A DNA stretch of 64,000 nucleotides, from contig NC_092872.1 of NCBI RefSeq assembly GCF_028372415.1, positions 15,094,479-15,158,478 on the forward strand, written 5' to 3'. The notes under the pieces were generated by a model. The model worked only from the letters and a program-made list of their open reading frames with translations. It did not search any database and was not told the DNA's origin. Source of the stretch: Notamacropus eugenii. Lineage: Eukaryota > Chordata > Mammalia > Diprotodontia > Macropodidae. This document shows, one piece after another, positions 9,966 through 21,984 of this stretch; within the stretch, counting starts at the first letter, position 1; each line of letters opens with the position of its first letter. The position numbers were made by a program, and so were the translations under genes.

Positions 9966-11345
9966 AAGTCAGACGGAAAGGTCCCACTCTACATAGGATG
10001 TGAGGATGAAGCAGATGATAATGACTCTTTCTTAAGGTCATTTACATTGATAAAATTCTATCAGTTTCCAATGTTGAACCACTTAACAGTGTTGAGGACT
10101 TTGTAGGCAAGAACTTTCTTTTGTGTGTCCTTAATAAATGTGATTGTGCTACCTTTAAGAGCAATTACCAGACTGCATCTCTATAGGGTTTGCATCCCAG
10201 GGTGATGGCAGTTCTTGAGATCAGGGTTCAAGGATATCTCCATAAGAGTCAGAGGGGTGATAGTGATCACGATGATGGTGGTGGTAGTTTGACTTGCCTG
10301 GCATATGATGCCTCCTGTCTCTCCCTCAGGGTTCCTTGTTGCTTCAACGAGCCTATGAATGATAATTGGTTGGCAGTTGGTGGGTATGGTTGACCCTTTT
10401 CCCACAGGAGCTACCTCCCTAAAGATTCTTCTTCCTGCTTCTCTGTCATCTTAGATCCACTCCCTATAAATCTGTCCTTCAATACATATGGTATTCATTG
10501 TGAATTCTTGCAGGAAGCTACAGCACACTTATGAAAAAAGAATGTCTTTAAATTGTCTTTGTGTGTGAGGCTAGTAAAAGACTGGAAGGAAAGTTTGTTT
10601 GGCAGTTATGGTGAAGAAAGAACAGAGGGTCAGGAAGCAAGACAGGGGACTCTAACATCTCAGCCTGTTTCTGTGATACAGGCAGGATTCTGGCATTTTA
10701 AGGAAAATGCTGATTATTTGACTGTATGACTCCACAATCTTCCCCATCCCTTTCAAATTCCTGTGTGTTTTATCTGCATAGCTAACAAAGCAGAGTACCT
10801 GATATTTACAACCTGCAAAGTTATTTTTCTGCCTTGGGGTATTTTTATCCATGAGGGGAAAAGATGACTATTCCTGTAAATCTCTAACATTACACACATC
10901 AGAGAGCTAAACGAAAAGATTTTTTTCCTCTTGAGGCCAATGCAAATAACTCTAGGTCCTCATAGCTCTTGTTTAAAGCCCTCTCATAAAGCGAGTATCA
11001 AAAATAAGCTCCTAAAATGGATTATTTAGCACTGGGTAAAATTGTATTTGGGTACATACATACATATACATACATACATATATAAAACATAATATGTCTC
11101 TACACACAAATATGCACACAGGGATATACTACATACAGCTATATAGTGTACACACATTGTGAATAATTTGAAGAGAAGTTCAATGGAAATGCATAGGCAA
11201 ATAGCAAAATATATTTAAAAAATGAATGGTCAAAAGGAAGGTGTCTATCAAGTCATTTCTTGGAAGGGGCAAATCTCAGGTACTTGAGCAAAAATCTCCT
11301 TATTCCTTTTCCCTTTTGGATAAGCTTATTTAAAAAATGCCAGTG
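9966..11345. other. Unassigned stretch with a TACA-rich patch
   Basis: A short (TACA)n/(TA)n patch at about 11052-11085 is the only structure I can name. No coding or RNA signal is seen. Confidence 0.45.
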
Positions 11346-11348
11346 ATA

Positions 11349-11720
11349 ACACAGTCAATCCTCAACTTTTGCAGGGTTAATGTTCCTAGAAAATGGTACA
11401 AAAGTAAAAAAAAACCCAAATGTTGGTACATTTAACCTATGAGAAATAGGGGGTTAAATTCCTTCAATCACCAAAATAAACCTCATCTTTCACTAAGGAT
11501 TTCTGAAAATATACTTTTGTATATGTAATTCTTTATAACAGCACATTAATTCTGATAGTATGCACTTTCCCCAACACAGTAACCATTAAATAACCCATGA
11601 AATGCAGTACAAGAAATAAAATTGGTAACATGCAAAATGTTTTTTGTTATTAATTCCCTAAAATTCTGTGACCTTTTGTGCTAACATCTCAATAAAGACC
11701 CCTGACTTCCGACAATATTC
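11349..11720 (+). mobile_element. Possible Tigger/pogo-like DNA transposon relic
   Basis: Starts cagtcaatcctcaacttttg and contains ctatgagaaatagggggtta, wording I associate with terminal parts of Tigger-like elements. No matching inverted end was found downstream, so this is weak. Confidence 0.3.
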
Positions 11721-12400
11721 ACTTTTCATAACACATGAAATCTGTAGTACCATAATACTGTTCAGGAAATAAATTTCTTAAAATGAAAACATTTTTAAAA
11801 TTGGAATTTTTCCTTCCACTGTGTCAGATGGCAGTATGAAGCCATTGTATTGTATGTTCTATAGCTGTGAACCTCTCAATTTTGGCCTTCCTCTAAAAAC
11901 GAAGGGAGAGGTTGCTGAGACTTTAGTCGCTGCTGTTGGAAGAATCTAAGATTGGTGAAGTCTCAATATCACCTCTGACCCTCTGTCCTTTATGGCTAGT
12001 AGATGGTACTGGAGATCAGGAAGGATCCACTAGTTTGAAACAATCTGTCAGCAACGTCTACTTCTGTGTCATCTGAGATCCTCATGAGTCTCTCTGCTGA
12101 CAGAAGTTGCAGACATACTCGCATGAAGTTTGTCTGGTGCCTTTACTTTCTCAGTGAACCTCATAGGTGACTTTGCACACATGAGCTTAAGCCTAAAGGA
12201 CTTGCTCTGTATTTGGGGGGCATAATTGCATCATAAGACTTGAGCTTTAAAGGTGAATAATGAAAATATGTAACAAATGGACGAGGACTTCTTTACAATG
12301 GTAGATTAAACAAGCCCAGCGAAGCACCTAGCAGACTCCCAGTTGCTCCACCAACTGCACAGATGGTTTATGGGAGATAAGATGTTGGCTGGACCAGTGT
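11721..12400. other. Unassigned stretch
   Basis: Nothing recognised; it may be the inside of the possible DNA transposon that starts at 11349. Confidence 0.4.
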
Positions 12401-12520
12401 GACCTCCTTGAAGATGGGTGCCATGTTAATCATTTTTCCATCTTCCATCTTTCCATCTAACACGACTTATCAGCAGTATATAAAAGAAAGTATAAAGGCT
12501 CAATAAATATTTGTTGAAGT
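12401..12520 (+). repeat. L2-type 3' end
   Basis: Contains gacctccttgaagatgg and ends ctcaataaatatttgttga, the usual end of L2 and related elements. Confidence 0.6.
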
Positions 12521-12825
12521 AGTAATAATTCTTGACTTCTATGTGGTACTTTAGAACTTAGGCTTTCATACATACGTATATATGTGTGTACATGTGTATA
12601 TGTACGCACACATATACATACACATACAACGCTGAAGGGCAGTTTTGAGACAACAAGAGTTTAACTTCTTATACTTAACTCCAGCCAGAGGTAAATTCAT
12701 TCGCTCATGAACCCTAATGCCCGCAGTTTGTCTGGTCCTCCAAAGTGTATCTTGGAAATTCTCACTCCCTGTTTAGTTTCCTTTGCTCTCTTATTTATCT
12801 TAGTTGGTTTTGAGGCTTTTACTGG

Positions 12826-12851
12826 TGTGTGTGCGTGTGTGTGTGTGTGTG
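12826..12851. repeat. (GT)n microsatellite
   Basis: A 26-base GT run with one interruption. A second patch of TATG-type repeat lies at about 12570-12625. Confidence 0.9.
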
Positions 12852-12854
12852 AAG

Positions 12855-13660
12855 GCTTGAGGTACTTTTGACAGTACTACAAAAGGTTGAACCAAAGAAT
12901 CTTGGAGAAACTGAGACAACCAGTCCTAATCCCTGGCTCGCTATAATACCGTTGTACAAATTCATATTTTTTTCACCATCTCCACTAGCTCCTTCCCAAG
13001 TACTTAAAGATGCTATGAGCCTCACCCCAAATCTTATCCTAAAAAGCCTTTCCTTAAACCTTGAAGCCATCCAACTATAATAGCATTTACTTGGCTACAA
13101 ACTCAGACTTATCTGAGCAAGACGTGCTCCTCTCCATCAAGCAGCTGGAACTGCCCTGATTCTGGAGCTGCTACCGAGTTTTGCAAGGAGTGAATCAGAT
13201 GGAGCTAGCACTCCCAGCAAGAACTTGAGATGTAACAACCTAGCAAGCTGTGAGCCTCACAAGACTATCACGGACTCTCTCCTCCTGCTCTAACCTGAAG
13301 ACCACAGTGTCTGAGGTTCTCTGCCAATACTGCTGGTTATATCACTTCCTTATCCTTTGCTTTTCCATTTTGAAGATGTCCGTCCTGCCCCCAGTTGGGG
13401 GAAGGTTGTTGGCAGGGTCAGTCTATCTTGGAAGTGTCAGTGCTGGCCTTGTGGTAGGAGCATAACTTCCCGAATTTTAGAGTGGCTTTCCCAGTTTGGG
13501 AGATAGATATTGCTCTAATTCCCATCCTTTATTCCCCTTCCTTCCTTCTCTGTATTCCCTTGGGGTTTTTCAGTAAATACCAGATAAAAAAGTCTATTGT
13601 TCCAACATTGAAGGACTCATGTGATTTATGTGCAAATTTTCTTTAATGCCAGTAACAGCC
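12855..13660. other. Unassigned stretch
   Basis: No gene or repeat recognised. Confidence 0.45.
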
Positions 13661-13667
13661 TCTAAAC

Positions 13668-13800
13668 ATGTATATATATATATATATACATACATACATA
13701 TATATGTGTATATATATACACACATACATATAAGATATATGTATATACATATATACAAATACAAAAATATATTTATATATAAATGTATGTTTATATATTT
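13668..13800. repeat. TA/CATA-rich microsatellite
   Basis: Alternating TA, CATA and TGTATA units. Tyrosine/isoleucine open frames on both strands here are products of the repeat. Confidence 0.9.
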
Positions 13801-14250
13801 AATTTTTCTCATATTTATTTTTCTATTAGATTTATTAATTTTGAAAAGGCATGTTAAAGTCATCTTTAATTGCTTGCTTACTTTCAAAATCTTCTTGCAT
13901 TTAAGGTAGCTTTCCTTTATTTAAACACTACATCATTCAGTGCATATATATTTAATATTAATATTGCTTCATTTTTAGAGAGATGCCTGAGGCTGTGACA
14001 CAAACTCAGACTCACCCCCTTTACACTTTCTATATTTTTCATTCTCTGTGCTATCTTTAAGCATAATCATGCATTCTCTTGACTGTTTTTTCCTCCCACT
14101 GTTTTCTTATCTAAAATCAGGATTATACTACTGGCTTCTTTTTGTTGTTATCATGCCTAAAACATACTTTATTTTGGTCCTTTGTTTTTTATTATTTATA
14201 TTTTAAGTACGTTTCTAGTATAAAACAAATTTTTGGATTGTGTTTTCTAA
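13801..14250 (-). mobile_element. L1 ORF2 fragment (autonomous L1)
   Basis: The plus strand shows the antisense wording of mammalian L1 ORF2: gtgcatatatatttaatatt followed by aatattgcttcattttt, then atctaaaatcaggattatac. It is strongly decayed and without an open frame. This is a part of L1 that the HAL1-like copies lack. Confidence 0.6.
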
Positions 14251-14254
14251 TCTA

Positions 14255-14400
14255 ATCTGAGGCGTTATTGTGTAGCGCGTAGAATGTTGGACCTGAAATC
14301 ATGAAGACCTTGGTTTGAATCCTGCTTCAGACATTTATTACCTGTGTGACTGGTAAGTAACAACTTTCAGGAGACACCGTTTCCTTATCTTCACAGGAGC
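14255..14400 (+). mobile_element. tRNA-headed CORE SINE, diverged
   Basis: Head gcgtagaatgttggacctg, then gacctt.gtttgaatcctg (B-box-like) and acctgtgtgactggtaagt. The order matches the marsupial CORE SINEs elsewhere in the window. Confidence 0.7.
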
Positions 14401-14429
14401 ATGTATTTCATTGGATTGTGAGTATCCAG

Positions 14430-14585
14430 TGGGTAAGGAAGTGAAAAGAATAAGCATTTATATAATACCTACTCTGTGGCAGAGATTAAAGTAATGTCAC
14501 AGAGACAGTCATTGGACTTGAAGTCAGTCTTCCTGACTCTAGACCCATCATTCCATCCACTGTACCACCTGGCTCCCTCTAGTCA
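14430..14585 (-). mobile_element. CORE SINE/MIR-type fragment
   Basis: The plus strand reads gacttgaagtcagtcttcct and then ccactgtaccacctggctcc, the reverse complement of the SINE tRNA-like head. A MIR-type 'ataatacctactctgtggcag' section, shortened, precedes it. Confidence 0.7.
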
Positions 14586-14682
14586 ATTAATTAATGTATG
14601 TGAAGCACTTCCCACACCACAAAACACTGTAGAATCAAGCCATTGTGGCCCTTTAGCCCATTTCTGGATAAAAATAGATCTC

Positions 14683-14695
14683 AGAAGTTGAAGGG
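14683..14695. repeat. Target-site duplication, left copy (element D)
   Basis: agaagttgaaggg; the right copy at 17436-17448 is agaatttgaaggg, one mismatch in 13. Confidence 0.85.
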
Positions 14696-14703
14696 GGGAG
14701 GAG

Positions 14704-14715
14704 CCAAGATGGTGG
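14704..14715 (+). promoter_or_regulatory. YY1-like site at the 5' end of element D
   Basis: ccaagatggtgg lies about nine bases from the element start, where human L1 carries its YY1 site. One base differs from the C copy (ccaagatggcgg). Function is inferred. Confidence 0.5.
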
Positions 14716-15316
14716 AGCAGAAAGATACACATATGCTGGCTCCGAGCCCACAGCCCACAAAGTCAGTTCTTCTGTAAAGAAGAACTCCCAACAAAATCTG
14801 GAGCAGCAGAAGCCACAGAACAATGGAGTGGAGGAGATTTCTGCTCCAGAGAGACCTGAAAAACCAACACAAAAGGTCGCACCCCAGACCAGGGTAGAGC
14901 ACAGCCCTGCCTTGGCCCCACGGCACTGAGGGGAGCAGATCCGCCTCCACCCACAGGAGCCAAAGGTCAGTGAGAGGGTCCGAGAGGGGAGCAGGGTGTC
15001 TCCATAACTCAGGCCCCCTTGGGAGGCAACAGCAGAGGTGGCAGCAGACAAGGGCTCCCAAAGCAGGCAGGAGCTCGGATCCATGGTTGAAGGTCTCCAC
15101 ATAAACCCCCTGAGGGAACTGAGCCCAGTGTGGTGGCCTGACCCCCACCGGAGCAGCTGAACTTAACCCCACACTGAATAACAACCCCACCCCCGCCAAA
15201 AGCCTTGAGGCTGGGGAGCAGCATTTGAGTCTCAGACCCCAAGCACTGGCTAGGCAGATCTGGAGGTGAGGTAGGTGTGGAAAGGAAACTCAGAAGTCAA
15301 GTCACTGGCTGGGAAA

Positions 15317-16416
15317 ATGCCCAGAAAAGGGAAAAAAAATAAGGCTATAGAAGGTTACTTTCTTGGTGAACAGATATTTCCTCCCATCCTTTTTGATGAG
15401 GAAGAACAATGCTTACCATCAGGGAAAGACACAGAAGTCAAAGCTTCTGTATCCCAGACATCCAAAATAAATATTCCATGGGCTCAGGCCATGGAAGAGC
15501 TCAAAAAGGATTTTGAAAATCAAGTAAGAGAGGTGGAGGAAAAACTGGGAAGAGATATGAGAGAGATGCAAGAAAAGCATGAAAAGCAGGTCAACACCCT
15601 GCTAAAGAAGATCCAAAAAAATGCCGAAGAAAATAACGCCTTGAAAAATAGGCTAACTCAACTGGCAAAAGAGGTTCAAAAAGCCAATGAGGAGAAGAAT
15701 GCTTTCAAAAGCAGAATTAGCCAAATGGGAAAGGAGGTTCAAAAGCTCACTGAAGAAAGAGTTCTTTCAAAATTAGAATGGAACAGATGGAGGCTAATGA
15801 CTTTATGAGAAATCAAGAAATCACAAAACAAAACCAAAAGAATGAAAAAATGGAAGATAATGTGAAATACCTCATTGGAAAAACAACTGACCTGGAAAAT
15901 AGATCCAGGAGGGACAATTTAAAAATTATGGGACTGCCTGAGAGCCATGATCAAAAAAAGAGCCTAGGCATCATCTTTCATGAAATTATCAAGGAAAACT
16001 GCCCTGAGATTCTAGAATCAGAGGGCAAAATAAGTATTCAAGGAATCCACAGATCACCACCTGAAAGAGATCCAAAAAGAGAAATTCCTAGGAACATTGT
16101 GGTCAAATTCCAGAGTTCCCTGGTCAAGGAGAAAATATTACAAACAGCTAGAAAGAAACAATTCAAGTACTGTGGAAATACAATCAGGATAACACAAGAT
16201 CTAGCAGCTTCTATATTAAGGGATCGAAGGGCATGCAATATGATATTCCAGAAGTCAAAGGAACAAGGACTAAAACAAAGAATCACCTACCCAGCAAAAC
16301 TGAGTATAATACTTCAGGGGAAAAATTGGTCTTTCAATGAAATAGAGGACTTCCAAGCATTCTTGATGAAAAGACCAGAGCTGAAAAGAAAATTTGACTT
16401 TCAAACACAAGAATGA
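15317..16416 (+). pseudogene. L1-type ORF1 of element D, one frameshift
   Basis: Starts at the family's usual ATG (MPRKGKKNKAIEGYF). The N-terminal region and coiled coil read open to about 15755. A single-base loss near 15756-15760 (EENSS in relatives) shifts the frame. The second frame reads from MEQMEANDFMRNQEITKQNQ at 15778 through the RRM (NLKIMGLPE, PRNIVVKF) and the C-terminal domain (KQRITYPAKLSIIL) to FDFQTQE and the stop. Full length would be about 366 residues. Apart from this one break the ORF is whole. The product is the L1 RNA-binding protein; no reverse transcriptase follows. Confidence 0.9.
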
Positions 16417-16548
16417 AGAGAAGCATGAAAAGGTAAACAGCAAAGAGAAGTCATAAGCGACTTACTAAAGTTGAACTGTTTACATTCCCACATGGAAAGA
16501 CAATATTTGTAATTCTTGAAACTTTTCACTATCTGGGTAGTGGGTGGG

Positions 16549-16550
<2 letters not shown>

Positions 16551-16592
<42 letters not shown>

Positions 16593-16604
16593 CACACACA
16601 CACA
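16551..16604. repeat. (CA)n microsatellite in the 3' UTR of element D
   Basis: About 54 bases of CA repeat with one TG interruption, about 135 bases past the ORF1 stop. The same element position carries TG/CA repeats in A, C and E. Confidence 0.97.
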
Positions 16605-17435
16605 GAGAAAGCACAGAGTGAATTGAATAATATGGGATCATATCTTAAAAAAATGAAATTAAGTGATGAGAGAGAAATATATTGGGAGGAGAAAGGGAGA
16701 AATGGAATGGGGCAAATTATCTCTCATAAAAGAGGCAAGCAAAAGACTTTTTAGTGGAGGGAAAAAGAGGGGAGGTGAGAGAAAAATATGAAGTTTACTC
16801 TCATTACATTCCACTAAAGGAAGGAATAAAATGCACATTCATTTTGGTATGAAAACCTATCTTACAATACAGGAAAGTGGGGGAGAAGTGGATAAGCAGG
16901 GTGGGGGGGGGATGATGGAAGGTAGGGCAATGGGAGGAGGGAGCAATTTGAAGTCAACACTCTTGGGGAGGGACAAGGTCAAAAGAGAGAATAGAAAAAA
17001 AGGGGGGCAGGATAGGATGGAGGGAAATATAGGTAGTCTTACACAACACGACTATTATGGAAGTCATTTGCAAAACTACACAGATATGGCCTATATTGAA
17101 TTGCTTGACTTCCCAATAAGGATGGGTGGGGAGGGAGGGATGAAGGAAAGTTTTATCTCAAAGTTTTAGGAACAACTGTCGAATACTGTTCTTGCCACTG
17201 GGAAATAAGAAATGCAGGTAATGGAGTATAGAAAGTGATCTGGCCCTACTGGACAAAAGAAAAGATGGGGACAAGGGAAGGGAGGGATGATAGAAGAGAG
17301 GGCAGATTGGTGATAGGGGCAATTAGAATGCTCGGTGTTTTGGGGTGGGGAGAGGGGACAAATGAGGAGAAGATTTGGAACTCCAAATTTTGTGAAAATG
17401 AATGTTAAAAGTTAAATAAATAAATTTTAAAAAAA

Positions 17436-17448
17436 AGAATTTGAAGGG
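17436..17448. repeat. Target-site duplication, right copy (element D)
   Basis: agaatttgaaggg, directly after the poly(A) tail; it pairs with 14683-14695. Confidence 0.85.
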
Positions 17449-17625
17449 ATCTCAAAGATCATTTACTCCAATGCCTTCATCATTTAGATGAAGGAACCAA
17501 AGCTTAATTAGGGCATGTGACTTTCCGATGGTTATCCACATAATAAGGGACAGAAGCAAGGCTTCCACTCAAGGTTCTGTGATGTCAAACATACCTTTTT
17601 TTCCTACTGAAACTCTATGCCTTAC
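17449..17625 (-). repeat. MIR-type SINE fragment
   Basis: Wording atctcaaagatcatttactc, then catttagatgaaggaacc and gggcatgtgactttc, the usual reverse-orientation MIR/CORE order. It flanks the insertion site of element D. Confidence 0.65.
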
Positions 17626-18249
17626 ATAACTGTCAAATTTTTCTTTATGTCTCTCAACATTTACTATTAAAAATAAAACACTATACCTTGATATCCTTGG
17701 AAATATTCAATACCATTTTCCTTCCCAGATATGTCTCCCTCTTTTTTAGTGCCCAGTCTAAGCCTACAAATCCCATGATTCCATTCTATCTCTGTCTTTA
17801 CCTCCCTCTGTTTCTGAGTTTTCTTTGTCTCTGTCTCCTCTCTACCTGTCTTCTCTTATCACTCAGGGTCCTCCTTCTATCACCTCCTTTACTCCATCTC
17901 TTTATTTGAATAGACCATTCTCATTTGATGACTTTTTCTTATAAACATTCTTTTAATGACCTTCATGTAAGGTAAGATTCTTAAAAGACAATAACCTTTT
18001 CCTCTACTTTACCCAGTCCTGATAGGAGTATGGATACACATTCCACCATCTCTATTAGTTTTACATTTTTACTCACCTAATTTTTAGTACTTTTTTCTCA
18101 GAAGTGTTAATTTATGAAAGAGGAAGCATGACACAAAGAATACAGGCTTACATCTGGAGTTGGAGGACTCAGTGAATACACTTACAGAATCTCTGGCATG
18201 TTTCAATTTTTCACAGCTAGACTTCTGTCTAGTGAAAATGATGGCTGCC

Positions 18250-18289
<40 letters not shown>

Positions 18290-20448
18290 ATTCACCTGCC
18301 TAATGACAGACAGATCTTATCTTCTAAACTACTTCTATTATAAATTCTCCAGTTCAGACACAGTTTTCTATCAGCGTCTCTTCAGATGGATGGACTCCTT
18401 TCGTTCCATCTCACTAGGCAGTCCCAACGTCATTTGAAAAGGATTCCTAGTGGTATGATTGCAAAACCCAGGGGCAAATTTGTTTCTCTCACTCTGTGCT
18501 GAAACAGTTGCTTATTTTTAGGCAAAATGCATGCACATAAATGTGTATGTGCACACATATGCGCGCACACAGAGGATCCTTCCACAGTAAGTGTAATCTG
18601 CTTCAGTTGTTTGATATACTAGAAAATGGGAAGACTTTGAAAAAACAGAGACTTAGGAAACACAAATAAGAAAGTCAAGGATTTGGCTACCAAGAAAAAT
18701 TAGAATGTTCCCTTTATTGAATACTATGTAGATTAAATTTGGTGCTCCAGGTGATGTGGAAAATGAAATAGAATTGGAATGTGGAGAAAGCACGCATATG
18801 TAACTGTGTATCTGTAGCAAAGAGATGAAAAACTTTAATAATGACATCTAGAATCATAAATAGGTAGGATCACACTGGAGTTTTCTCCAGGGGGAAATAG
18901 ATAGAATACTGGTCCCCCAATCTCAGATCCTTCTTTTTCTTCCCCCTTTCCCAATACTGTCCTCATCCCTTGAAGTATTTCTATTTACTGCCTTGTAGGC
19001 ACCCTCCCATACACTCAGAGGTACACAAACACAAACTTCCTTTCCTCCTCCTTAGCAGTGGCCCATTATCCATCAGCTCTTCCAGGCCTCGACTTCTTCC
19101 CCCTGACAGTCATACCCAAGGTGAGCCTCTTTCTGCCACCACCATCCTCTACCCCAGGTACAAAAATTGCTAGTTGCAACTCCGTTACCATCACTGGGAT
19201 GGTATAAGCATCCATAAAGTAGTAGAGAATATCTCCTCTGTTCTTTTGGATATGCCATCACAGAAAGAAGCTGAGTCCTCCACAAATGTCATTTAAATAA
19301 TGTACGATTTCTGCAACAAAAACTAAGTCGAGACATGTGTACACTTTATCAATTGCTTATCAAATGAATCCTTTCATCATAAAATTGGAGAATTCATTTA
19401 CTTGAATAATGCCCTCATAGAGGCCAATTTTCTTATTTGTCTCTGCATAGGGCTATTTGTATATGGAAGTATTAAAAAGAAGAAAAATCATTTCCCCCCT
19501 TTTCTTCATCCTTTCTTCACACCTATACTCTCACTGTCCCCTTTTATTTTAGGCTTATATTTTGTCTCCAACAATGAGATGTCTCTGGTATGTCTGGGGT
19601 TCTATTAAAATTTAATAATGCTTTCCAGCCATTCTCAAAGACTTTTTTCCAACTTTCTGTATCATACCACCTTCACATAAGAGACTGTAGCTGAGAATTC
19701 CATTATGAATCCTTTTATGGGCAATTCATTCTTTTCTTTCCAGTGCCTCAGTATGATTCTTTTTGCAATCATTAGATGGCAGGTGATCCAATTCAGCATT
19801 TCCTCTGGAATGCCTTTAATGTCCAAAACATCTGATAAAATACACATGGGACTCCAAGCTTTCACTTCCCTTGGGTACATGTTCAATTATGGGTGGTAGA
19901 GTGCTTAGACTCTCCTGTGCCCCTAGAATTGTATAATCATCTGCAATAGCTTCAGAGTTCCAGCTGCTTCTGTCATCACTCAAACTAAGGAGACTCAGGT
20001 GAGCTAGGGAGCAACGTAATTCACATGGGGTTTTAACTGTGTTTGTTTAGGATTGCAGATAGTCATTGTTAACACCTCTCACAAAGATTTTGTTTTTATT
20101 CTTATTGATTTATTTGTATTTTATTTTCCCAAAAAGAATAACAAAAGTTCAACCAGCCAGATTTGTTCCTTCTCCCAACACAACAGGGGCCAATCAGATA
20201 AAGAATAAATTAAAATCTCATAATTTATCTTACAATTTAAGTTGGATTCAATGGATTTAGGAAAATGAGACCTTCCAAAAACTGCTCTCCTCTCTTCTAC
20301 ACTTGTCATAAACTTCAGTTTGCCAATACCTTTAGATTCCATGCTAACCATTCTTAGGGATTGGTTCTTAATCTTAGTCTAGTAAGAAATATAGAAAAGC
20401 TTCCAAGCTGAAGCCAAGAGTAGTCTACATAAAAATGTCTCTTTTTTA
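17626..20448. other. Unassigned stretch with a (CA)n at 18256-18287
   Basis: A CA microsatellite is the only clear structure. Near 19662-19886, on the minus strand, a 74-residue reading (with IAKRIILRHWKEKNELPIKG) faintly recalls the C-terminal part of LINE reverse transcriptases, but it is too short to assign. Confidence 0.45.
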
Positions 20449-21440
20449 CATTTAATTTTTTTATTCTTAACTTTAAAATATCAAAAAACCTCTCCCCTAC
20501 CCAAAACGAACACTTCCATATACAAAGTACCACGGAAAAAGAGAATTGTATGTGAAATTGTATGTCTATTACATGTAGCTTGCTTTTATTTTTAAGTATA
20601 GAAAAAAATCAACACTTTACTTTTAAAACTTTTCTGCTTGTCTATTTCCTTCTGAACTTCTATTCTCTTATGCTTATCTTTTAAAAATGTTCCTCTTTTC
20701 TGTTCTTTTCAACTCTGTTTTTCGCTCCCTTTGCCCCCGTCCCAATTCTCTACAAGTTAAAAAAAGAAAAAAAATAACTTCAAGAAATGTACATAGCAAA
20801 GCAAAACAAATACACACATATATCATGTCCAAAAATTTATGTGATATTCTACACCTCAGCTCCATCATCTCTCATTCAGGAGGAGACATTTAATCACTAT
20901 TCTTTTTGGATTTGTGTCTGATCTTGCATTGAAAGGAGTTCCTAAGTCTTTCAAAGTTGTTATTTTTACGATGTTATTATTGTATAAACTGTGCTTGTGG
21001 TTCTTCTTACTTCACTTTGTATCAGTTCATACCAGTCTACCCTGGCTTTTCTGAAATCAGAACTTTCTTAATTTCTCATGGCATAAAAATATCCCTTATG
21101 TTCCTCTAGCATAATTTTTCCAGTCATTTACAAATTAGATGTCCCTCTTTGTTTCCAATTTTGACTTCAATAGAAAGAAGGGCTATAAATATTCATATAC
21201 ATATGAGTCCTCCTCTGCTTTCTTTGATCTCTTTGTGGTAGAAGCAGAGTAGTATCACTGGGTCAATGAGTAAGTAGAGTTTAATGACTGAACCATTTTA
21301 TTTTGTAGCTCTATCAATAGTGTTCCAGTGTGACTATCTTATCAATTATAGTTTTTTCTTTTTGTCATCTTTGCCAATATGGTAGGTGTAAGGTAGAACC
21401 TGAGTTCTCTTAATTTGCAGTTTAAAAATTATTAATAATT
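20449..21440 (-). mobile_element. L1 fragment: ORF2 C-terminus and 3' UTR
   Basis: The plus strand carries the antisense L1 signature in order: aactttaaaatatc at the 3' UTR end, ccattgaaaggagttccta type wording, cttcactttgtatcagttca, tttctcatggcataaaaata, then cactgggtcaatgag and ccaatatggtaggtgtaagg. Strongly diverged and without an open frame. Confidence 0.75.
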
Positions 21441-21739
21441 TGGACCATTAATTCCTGAGGCTAAGAATAGCTTGGATCTCTTACTTTAAGAGTTGTCTAA
21501 TTATTTCCTTCAAGGGCTTTCTTACTACCGATGTCTTCTCTTGGTGGTCCAACTCCTTGCCTTCATTCTGACCTCTTTGCTACATATACCTCCTACTTTC
21601 TATTCTCTTGTCTAGATTCCTGGCACTTGGGAGTTACTGAGATTTATCTTTTATTTCTCATTAGTGTAATAGATATCAGAAAAGCCTTTTGAATAGCTTT
21701 AAGTAAAAAAAAATATTGTGGATCAGTCGATATGATCAA

Positions 21740-21875
21740 TCAATAAAATTTAATTAAATGCCTACTATGTGCCAGATACTGAGGAGATAAAAACAGTTAG
21801 TCTTTGGGGATAAAAAGATGAAAATGAAATAATTTCTACTTTTGTGGAGATTATATTCTCTTGGGAAAATCAACT
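21740..21875 (+). repeat. Old interspersed repeat, same type as 9801-9965
   Basis: Wording taaatgcctactatgtgcca, then gatgaaaatgaaataatttc and ggagattatattctcttggg. Confidence 0.5.
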
Positions 21876-21899
21876 TTTATACACATACACATATATATA

Positions 21900-21982
21900 T
21901 GTAGATAAATAGAGATAAATGGATAGACAGACAGACAGACAGACAGATAGATAGATAGATAGATAGACAGATAGATAGACAG
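21900..21982. repeat. (GACA)n(GATA)n microsatellite
   Basis: Units gaca and gata alternate in blocks over about 80 bases. Confidence 0.95.
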
Positions 21983-21984
21983 GG

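Larger units (their letters stand above)
14696..17435 (+). mobile_element. HAL1-like element D, full length
   Basis: About 2,740 bases between target duplications. The 5' end gggaggagccaagatggtgg matches the start of C and, nearly, of human L1. The 5' UTR is about 620 bases, shorter than in C and poorer in CpG. ORF1 is at 15317-16416, followed directly by the 3' UTR with a (CA)n, then aaataaataaattttaaaaa. No ORF2 is present anywhere. This is the clearest copy of the ORF1-only family. It inserted next to or into a MIR-type repeat, whose wording resumes at 17449. Confidence 0.93.

Noticed and set aside
13594-13909. Tyr/Ile-rich frames on both strands, also at 51246-51552
   Set aside because: Products of TATACA-type microsatellites.
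14653-15242. Several minus-strand open frames of 66-172 residues
   Set aside because: Antisense to the 5' UTR of element D, homologous to the frames rejected in C.
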